Part shown: piece after piece, positions 57,622 to 64,000 of the stretch
How the letters are laid out: every line of letters starts with the position of its first letter
Position numbering within the stretch: position 1 is the stretch's first letter
The notes under the pieces: model-generated
Database searches by the model: none
What the model was told of the DNA's origin: nothing
What the model saw: the letters and a program-made list of their open reading frames with translations, nothing else
Program-made: the position numbers and the translations under genes
Source: Trebouxia sp. TZW2008
Lineage: Eukaryota > Chlorophyta > Trebouxiophyceae > Trebouxiales > Trebouxiaceae
NCBI GenBank assembly: GCA_002118135.1
Contig: BDIU01000242.1
Span: 63,870-127,869, forward strand
DNA: 64,000 bases
Direction: 5' to 3'

Positions 57622-60600
57622 CTACTCTGGCTGTTCAGAGCTGCAGCTACACAACATTCTTTTCCAGGCTGAAGCCCATCCTTTGTGCTGACCAGGGACC
57701 TGGTCATATTTAGCCCATTGTCTGATGTCCACTTTGCCAGATGTTTCTCTTGACTCTTGATACAGCTTGATACGGTGGCAGCCAGCCATACGTACATATG
57801 AAAGGCACGGAAGGTGAGCTAGGTGAGCAACCCCCCTGCATGTCAGCAGGAGAATCTGCATTTATGTGTTCAACAAGCCAACAAAAGCCTGCTCACCATA
57901 AGCAAGGCCAGCGTTCATTCCAACGCAGCTGTGTTCTCAGGTGTGACCTCACAGCGCACTCCGCTTAAAAAAGAGGTCACCAAGGAGAATCAATGACATT
58001 TGCATGCGCCGCATATACAGCAGGCAGCCTGTTGGCCAACACAGAAAGCCTTTGGTCGAGATGTAAAAAGGCAGCAATCAAGGGGAAGCAGACATCACTT
58101 GCAAGCAGCAGCACATGGCAGGCAGCTAAAAAGCAATGAAATTATATCCATGGTCAGAATGCATCAGAGAGCAGCCACAAAGCGGGGGGGTGTACCTGTC
58201 TGTCAGCTTTTCACAGAATCCAATGTCCAGATGGACTAGAGCACTGAGAGCTGCCAAATGCATTAGCCCTTTGTCTGATATTGCCTTGCAGTAGTGCAGG
58301 CTGAGCCACCTATACACAGCACAAGCCCAGCCTGAATCTTGCATTATCGTGATGTCATTCAGCATTGGAGGACCATGGCAATTCAGCCACTCCATACTGA
58401 AATGACGGGGCAACAGCATTGCACAGCTTGACATGATGCCATTGCAGGTTGCAGCTGCATCAAAACGGTGGAGCGGTGCATCCTGTAATGGCACCAGTCA
58501 AGAGTCAAGAGCGACTTGGGTCAATTACTGCATGAAAGCGCCAAAGCTCTTGCATGCCAACGCCTGCTTGGCAACATACAGTACCCAGGCATGTATTCTT
58601 CCTGTGATGCTCAACCTTAGTACAGCTCAGGTGCCACAAATATGTTTGTTTGCCAGAGGCTGCCAACGCTGGTGCGTAATCTCTTGAAACAATTAAATCA
58701 GTGGGTTGACAAGCTTTGTTATTACTGTTTCACAGTTGTACAAGACAGCAATACAGCTTGTTGGTTCACGAAGCTGAAACAGTTGTGCCATTGACGTTAC
58801 AGCAACAGAGCATCAACAAGCGAAAGAGCAGCATTGCCTTACGTGAGAGCAGTCAGTTGACCAACAGCCTTCAAAGCTTGATCATTCACATTGGTGCAGC
58901 ACTTGAAACTGAGGCGCACTAAGCTTTGCAACCCAACCAGCTCCCGCAAGCCTTTGCTGGAGACCTAATCACAGCAGATGCCAGCCAGTCAAATGTCAAA
59001 CAGTCGATAGTCAATATGTGACACTTGTTTTGCTGTCTGATTGCAGCTGTGCATGTTGTACTTCTGCACTCACAATTACAGAAAAAACACTGCAAAATGC
59101 TGCTGCTGCCTCTTCACAAAAACTAAGGTCACGAGTAGTTGACATCATGGAAAAGGGTGCAAACATGCAGATATGATACATAGCTGATGCTGTCATGCTG
59201 AACGAGACACTGTGGTTGCTACAGTGCACGGCCTACCTAGATTTGACCTTTCTGTGTGTGCTGTGCGCTGCCATCTGACATCACACAGCATAGCACAAGC
59301 AGACAGCACAGTCACTGAGTGATTGTGTTGGAGCTGAGCTTTTATTTTAGCAGCACATGCTCAAGGAAGGTTGCAGGCCCAGCATTCATCCACACAAGAT
59401 TGGAAACCTGCTCATGATTGGTACCTTCCATGAGTAAATTTGACATCTTGTGTGGAGCATGTGGTCCCTTGACCTTTTGCATGGTCTGTTGATTTGTTAG
59501 ATTTCACGTATCCTAGGCTCTCAGCTTAAACGTGACACAAGGCTATTGAAATTGATGTGCCCTCACCAGGGACTCAGCCAAGTCCAGCTGTGTGAGGCGC
59601 CACATGTGACCAATGCTATGCATGACTGCCACCTCCTGGCTGCCACTGATAGGCCATTTGGCCAAGTTGAGAGCTTCCACACCTATAAATGCATGACAGT
59701 GGCTGTGACAGTACCCTCATGCACAGCAGGCCATGTTGACACTTTGCACAATTCTGCCACCTCCTGGCTGCCGCTGAGAGGCCACTCAGCCAAGTCAAGA
59801 GCTTCCTCACCTGTAAAGGCATTACAGTGGCAGTGACAATAGTATCATGCACAGGAAGTCATGTTGAGAATTTGCACACATGTGCATGACTGCCACCTCC
59901 TGGCCATCTTTGATAGGCCACTTGGCCAAGTCGAGAGCTTCCACACCTGTAAATGCATGACAATGGCTGTGACAGTAGCCTCAAGCACAGGAAGTCATCT
60001 TGAGAATCTGCACACCTGCTCAAGACAGCCACCTCCTGGCCACCACTTTTTCGCTGCTTGTTTAAGTCGAGCACTTCCACACCTGTCAAAGCATTCACAG
60101 CGCAGAATTGAGCTGCCTGTTGAGACATAGCAACACACAGCTGTCAAATGGTTTATTTGCCATGAGCCATGTGAGCACTGTGCGTGCAGCAGTTCATTAT
60201 TTGCCTTGTGCTGACAAGAAGTTCTGACACAATCTTGCTCTGCATGTGCGCAGGCCTTTCAATTGGCACTGCATAGCACAGGCACCAAATGACCACGCCT
60301 CACGTACAATGTTTGCCTCAAGCAGATCTGTGGGCCTCACGTCGGAGCCTCGGAATGCAAATATTGCATAACAAATGCGACTTCTTTCATGACACGCAGC
60401 GCAGTTCCCGTATCTATTTTCAAAGTCTGATTATGCATCATAGTCCTGCAAGTCATGCACATAGGTGAAAACAGAACTTACCAGTCAGAGCCTTGAGCGC
60501 GGTCAGAGATTGCAAGCTGCCCAAGGACATAGGCCCCTTCATGTTCAGCTCCAGCAGGCCATGCATGCTGCCGATGGCACTCACAGCTGCAGGCATGAAC

Positions 60601-63600
60601 CCTGTGCAGCTTGCACAACTGATGCCATGCAGCTGCTGCAACCCTGCATACGCCACATCCTGTCATTAGCATAGCTGTCAGGGGTAAGGAGACGAGTCAT
60701 GGTTTGCCTGACAAGCATGCCAGTGCCACTGCGCGGCACATGCAATCAGCTTTGTTGGCTGGTCAAAGCAAGGGAAGTTCTGCTTTTGTTATCAGACTGA
60801 CAAAAGAGGAGGTACATAAGTCACATGACTGCTGCCGCATCAATCATGCAAGTCTGGCATTTGCCTCGTTTGACAAAATGGGACACCACAGCATGAGCTT
60901 TCTGCGTTTTTGCATCTGTACACGCAGCTACTGCAGCTGACCATGCTCAATGGAGCACAAGGGAACTCCATACCTTGTAAGCTGCTGAGGAAGCAGCCTG
61001 TAACGCCAGGGCTCATGCTGTTCATGACCAATGTCTGCAGAGAGCTGAGCTGAGTCAGCTCAGCCAGTCCCTCATCTGTGACCTCCCTGCAGGACCACAA
61101 TGATGCCCGTACACTTGCCCTGTCAATGCAGCTCAAGTGTCTGCAATTTGCATACAGGACATGCGTTTCCATACATGGGTGAACATCACACAACGCTGAC
61201 ATGATGGGGAAAACAAGCTGGCCTAGGGCTACCAGAATTGGGCCAAACAGACCCCGCACCCAAGCTCAAATGTGTCGTCACCAAAGTTGCAGGTGTCGTT
61301 CAACAGTGTTGCCGTTGTGTGAATGATGCACAAGGAGGTGGCAACAAAACATCAAGCGCATGGACACGCTTCTGCACATTATGCTTACAGGTCACAACAT
61401 TAAATGCTCGATGATGCAGATGTAAAAACAGCAGCTGCCATTGTACAGTACAGTACAGAACAGTCAAAGCAAGCTTGCATTGTGCGTGCATTAATATCAG
61501 GGTCATACCTGCAGCTGGATATGTCAAGCATTGTCAACTCTGATGCTGCTGCAGTCAGATGCCTGATGCCAGAGTCTGATACTTGATGACAGCCCATGAT
61601 GCTGAGTTGCTTCAAGCACAACAGCTTGCAAACATGGTCTTTCAGCGCTGTGTCTGTGACAGCAGTCCTGCAAGCAAGTGTCCAGCTTATGGTTTGTATC
61701 TTCAACATGCAGCATGGGCTCGGCTGACTGCATAGGATTGAGCAGGCACTGAATACAGGCTGAAAAATCCTCCCTTCAACAGGGTATGCGCTGTTTATAT
61801 GTGACTTTTTGTGCAGCAGACCTTGCAGGTAATTGCAACATCTGGCTGATATGCATGGAGTGTATGCCCTGGTTTGACGCTTAGTGTATTTTCCGAATGC
61901 AAACTTTGATTCTGTCTATGCATCAGTATTACTACATAGGGAAAGCACCCTACCTGCAAAGCAGGTTGCGGTCAGCAGCTCTACCTGTTGAAATTGAGAG
62001 CAGTCAGATGCAGAGGCAGTTGCAACAGGCTCATGCCCCGCTCTGTCAGCTTGTAGCACTCAGCAATGTCCAAGCGCTGCAGATGTGTAAGACTGCCCAA
62101 CAGCACAGACAATTCCTCGTCCTGTAAGCTCTGTGAATTCGCCAGCCTCAAGTCTGTGAGCTGAGACAGCCTGGTCACAGCTGCTGCCAAGGGCTGGTCT
62201 GTAGTGTCCCAGCTGCACAAGGTGGCAGACAAGCAGCGCAGTCCTGCAGATGCAGTCCATGCGACCGTGTTAAAATACACCATTTGTAACATCTACCAAC
62301 AGCAAATGCAACCCACAATGTTCTGCTAATGCATGAACTGTCTCATATATTTCTTCTGCAGGTGCACTCAACTGACAGTAGTCCACACGCAGCTCTGCGG
62401 GGAATTTACAAGGCTGATTGCAGTCATCTCTACGGGCATCATGTTTCTGCATCTGCAGCAAGTCCTCATACGGCTATGATACTGTGCATGACAGATGCCT
62501 TGCGCGGGCTTGCAAAGAGTTGGCAAGTTCCCTCAGTGCTTTGCAAAAATGCGGTGATCCTTCTGGATGTGTCCTGATCAGTTCAAGTGATGTGAGTACA
62601 CTATGGCGCAAAGTAGCCACATGGCTGCAGCACGAGATGCAGGGCAGATCACCTGTCATGGTCCCAACACACTCCAGAGATCCTGTAGACAGCCTCATTT
62701 TAGCCACTGTCAAGCTGCTCAAGTGTGGTAGAGAGGCAACAGCAGCAAAGCCAGTCCGGTTGACATGTGTGCAGCAGCTCATGTCCAAGTCCTCCAAAGT
62801 GGTGAGGCCAGCAAGAGCTGAGATGCCGGTATCTGTTACTCGCCAGCATTGACTGATGTTGAGGCAGGTCAGCCATGCCAGGGCAGGCTCTGTTTCTGCT
62901 TCTTGCACAGATGATGGCCTGTGGACAAATCAGAGAAGTGTTTCATCTATTGGGACTGATCATGGCAGCACTTGTTCACAGTGAAAGCTTGAGTCAGACG
63001 CACCTGGCGTGCTTCGACTGTGCATGTAGCGTTAATGATTGGCAGTGAGTCACCGCTGTGTACAAAGTAACGCGATATGCCAGACATGAGGACATGGGTC
63101 ATCAAAGTACAATGTGAATTGTTGGCACCCGTGCATCAGACATTAATCTTAGCATCTCATACTATGACTCTTTGGAGAGGCAAGAGTGGTGACGCATAGG
63201 TGCTTTGTCCTTAGCAGCAGCAGTCACCTGTGTGCCAGAATCATTGTCCCTGGCTGTGGAGCACCAATTGTCTCTTCAGCCAGTCGCATCTGCGCCTGTG
63301 ACTTGGGATGAGGCAGCCGCTTTGCATGACGCCCTGATCTTGACCGAGCACGCCGTCTGCCAGAGCGCTGCGATGGGTGTGACAACGTGCTAAAGGATGC
63401 AGCTGAGTGAAAGGACTGAGGGCGGGGTGAGTCGCTGGGGGGGTCTGAAGGAGTGAAAGGGGACTGGCTGCTGGAGGGATCTTCAGGCAGGGGACTGGGG
63501 GGGAGGGAGGGGTTGACAAGGACAGTGCTTTCTGCTCGTATGCTGGTGGGTGCTCTGGGTGGTGGCCATAAGCGGCTGGCTGCTGCTTTGTTCATGCTGC

Positions 63601-63986
63601 CAAGAGGACTGTCAAGGCTTGGTTTGCTGCTGTGAAGAGATGCAGCAGCTCGTTGTGGCAATGCGAGCGCTTTCCTGAGAGGTGTGAGCTGCTTTGCTAA
63701 GCTGTTTGGTGTGCTAGATGCAGCATCTGACATGCTGTCATCCATGTCAAAACTGTCAGCTCTGCTGAGCGTGCCAGTCACAGATGGACATTCGCTTCTG
63801 CTGCAGATGCTGCCTCCATGCAGCTTACGCAAGGCTTGCGCCAGCAGATCATCTTCATGTGGCACGTGCTGAGCTGCTGCCAAGTCCTGCAGCTGCTTGT
63901 CTGTGACGTCATCTAGAGCATGCAGGTCTAGCCTGTTGATGGCTTTGAAGCTTGCTGCAAGCTCTTTCGGCCTGAATGCCTGGGGC
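57622..63986 (-). CDS. Leucine-rich repeat protein, AMN1/F-box-LRR type (N-terminus outside window)
   Basis: Nine exons: 63228-63986, 62653-62918, 61985-62243, 61509-61667, 60974-61086, 60482-60643, 60016-60082 (or 59880-59946), 58196-58309, 57622-57835 (stop). They give 703 visible residues. The acceptor at 63986 shows that earlier exons lie to the right. The first exon has an LRR (INRLDLHALDDVTDKQLQDL), then a 170-residue Ser/Pro/Arg-rich disordered insert, then repeats of the Cys-containing type (LTCLNISQCWRVTDTGISAL, LKQLSIMGCHQVSDSGIRHL, WLSLHYCKAISDKGLMHLAA). Such LRRs occur in F-box substrate receptors and AMN1; no F-box is visible here, but it could be in the missing part. A protein-recognition role is inferred. 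Confidence 0.83.
59615..60082 (-). repeat. Four tandem copies of an LRR exon
   Basis: Copies at 60016-60082, 59880-59946, 59743-59810 and 59615-59682, period about 136 bp, each behind an AG acceptor. They encode VEVLDLNKQRKSGGQEVAVL, VEALDLAKWPIKDGQEVAVM, EEALDLAEWPLSGSQEVAEL and VEALNLAKWPISGSQEVAVM. The first two are 67 nt with GTGTGC donors and equal phases. The third is 68 nt, and the fourth lacks a donor. Confidence 0.85.
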
Positions 63987-64000
63987 CTGCAAGCAAACGA

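Noticed and set aside
57338..57691. A 117-codon plus-strand frame
   Set aside because: It overlaps the last exon and 3' UTR of the LRR gene in antisense and shows no recognisable protein features.

Overview
This window looks like nuclear DNA of a green alga. Genes are on both strands and rich in introns, with typical GT..AG borders and a minority of GC..AG borders. Base composition is near 50% GC. Several genes end in TGTAA-type polyadenylation motifs, and the gene content is plant-like: an LHT/AAP amino-acid transporter, a plant-type Nup50, a processive GT2 cellulose-synthase-like enzyme and AMN1-like leucine-rich repeats. A trebouxiophyte is my best guess, but nothing here proves the genus. 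No ORF is long because most exons are 60-350 bp. Gene models were built by hand, requiring each junction to have splice signals, a conserved reading phase and family continuity.

Layout. (1) 134-21941, minus: one giant gene with an N-terminal PH domain followed by at least 13 PLAT domains (LOXHD1-like), 31 exons seen, running off the left edge. Two tRNA genes, Thr(AGT) at 6128-6201 and Arg(TCG) at 20361-20433, lie in its introns on the same strand. (2) 22610-23597, plus: DUF1279/FAM210-like membrane protein. (3) 24880-25349, minus: small coiled-coil protein. (4) 25481-29729, plus: Nup50/Nup2-like FG nucleoporin with a RanBP1-like end. (5) 30075-32832, minus: NADP-type short-chain dehydrogenase with a possible transit peptide. 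(6) 33026-35138, plus: 200-aa type I membrane protein. (7) 36069-40212, plus: amino-acid transporter. (8) about 41544-45499, minus: coiled-coil protein whose exons are all phase 0. (9) 45796-46267: a 472-bp hAT-like MITE with its target duplication. (10) 46737-55256, minus: GT2 cellulose-synthase-like enzyme of 948 aa. (11) 56021-56922, plus: Gln-rich protein. (12) 57622-63986, minus: LRR protein running off the right edge.

The most striking theme cuts across genes. In at least five of them, introns carry tandem, diverged copies of the neighbouring exon boundary (exon end plus splice site), mostly with a period near 105-200 bp. Some copies are dead (stop codons, lost donors). Others are intact and in phase, so they could act as alternative or mutually exclusive exons, best seen in the LRR gene at 59615-60082 and the GT2 gene at 53453-53938. 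The PH-PLAT gene holds most of these arrays.

The genes do not form one pathway. Neighbours are mostly divergent or convergent pairs with 0.1-1.3 kb between them. The likely roles are membrane or lipid scaffolding (PH-PLAT), wall polysaccharide synthesis (GT2), amino-acid uptake, nuclear transport and LRR-based recognition.
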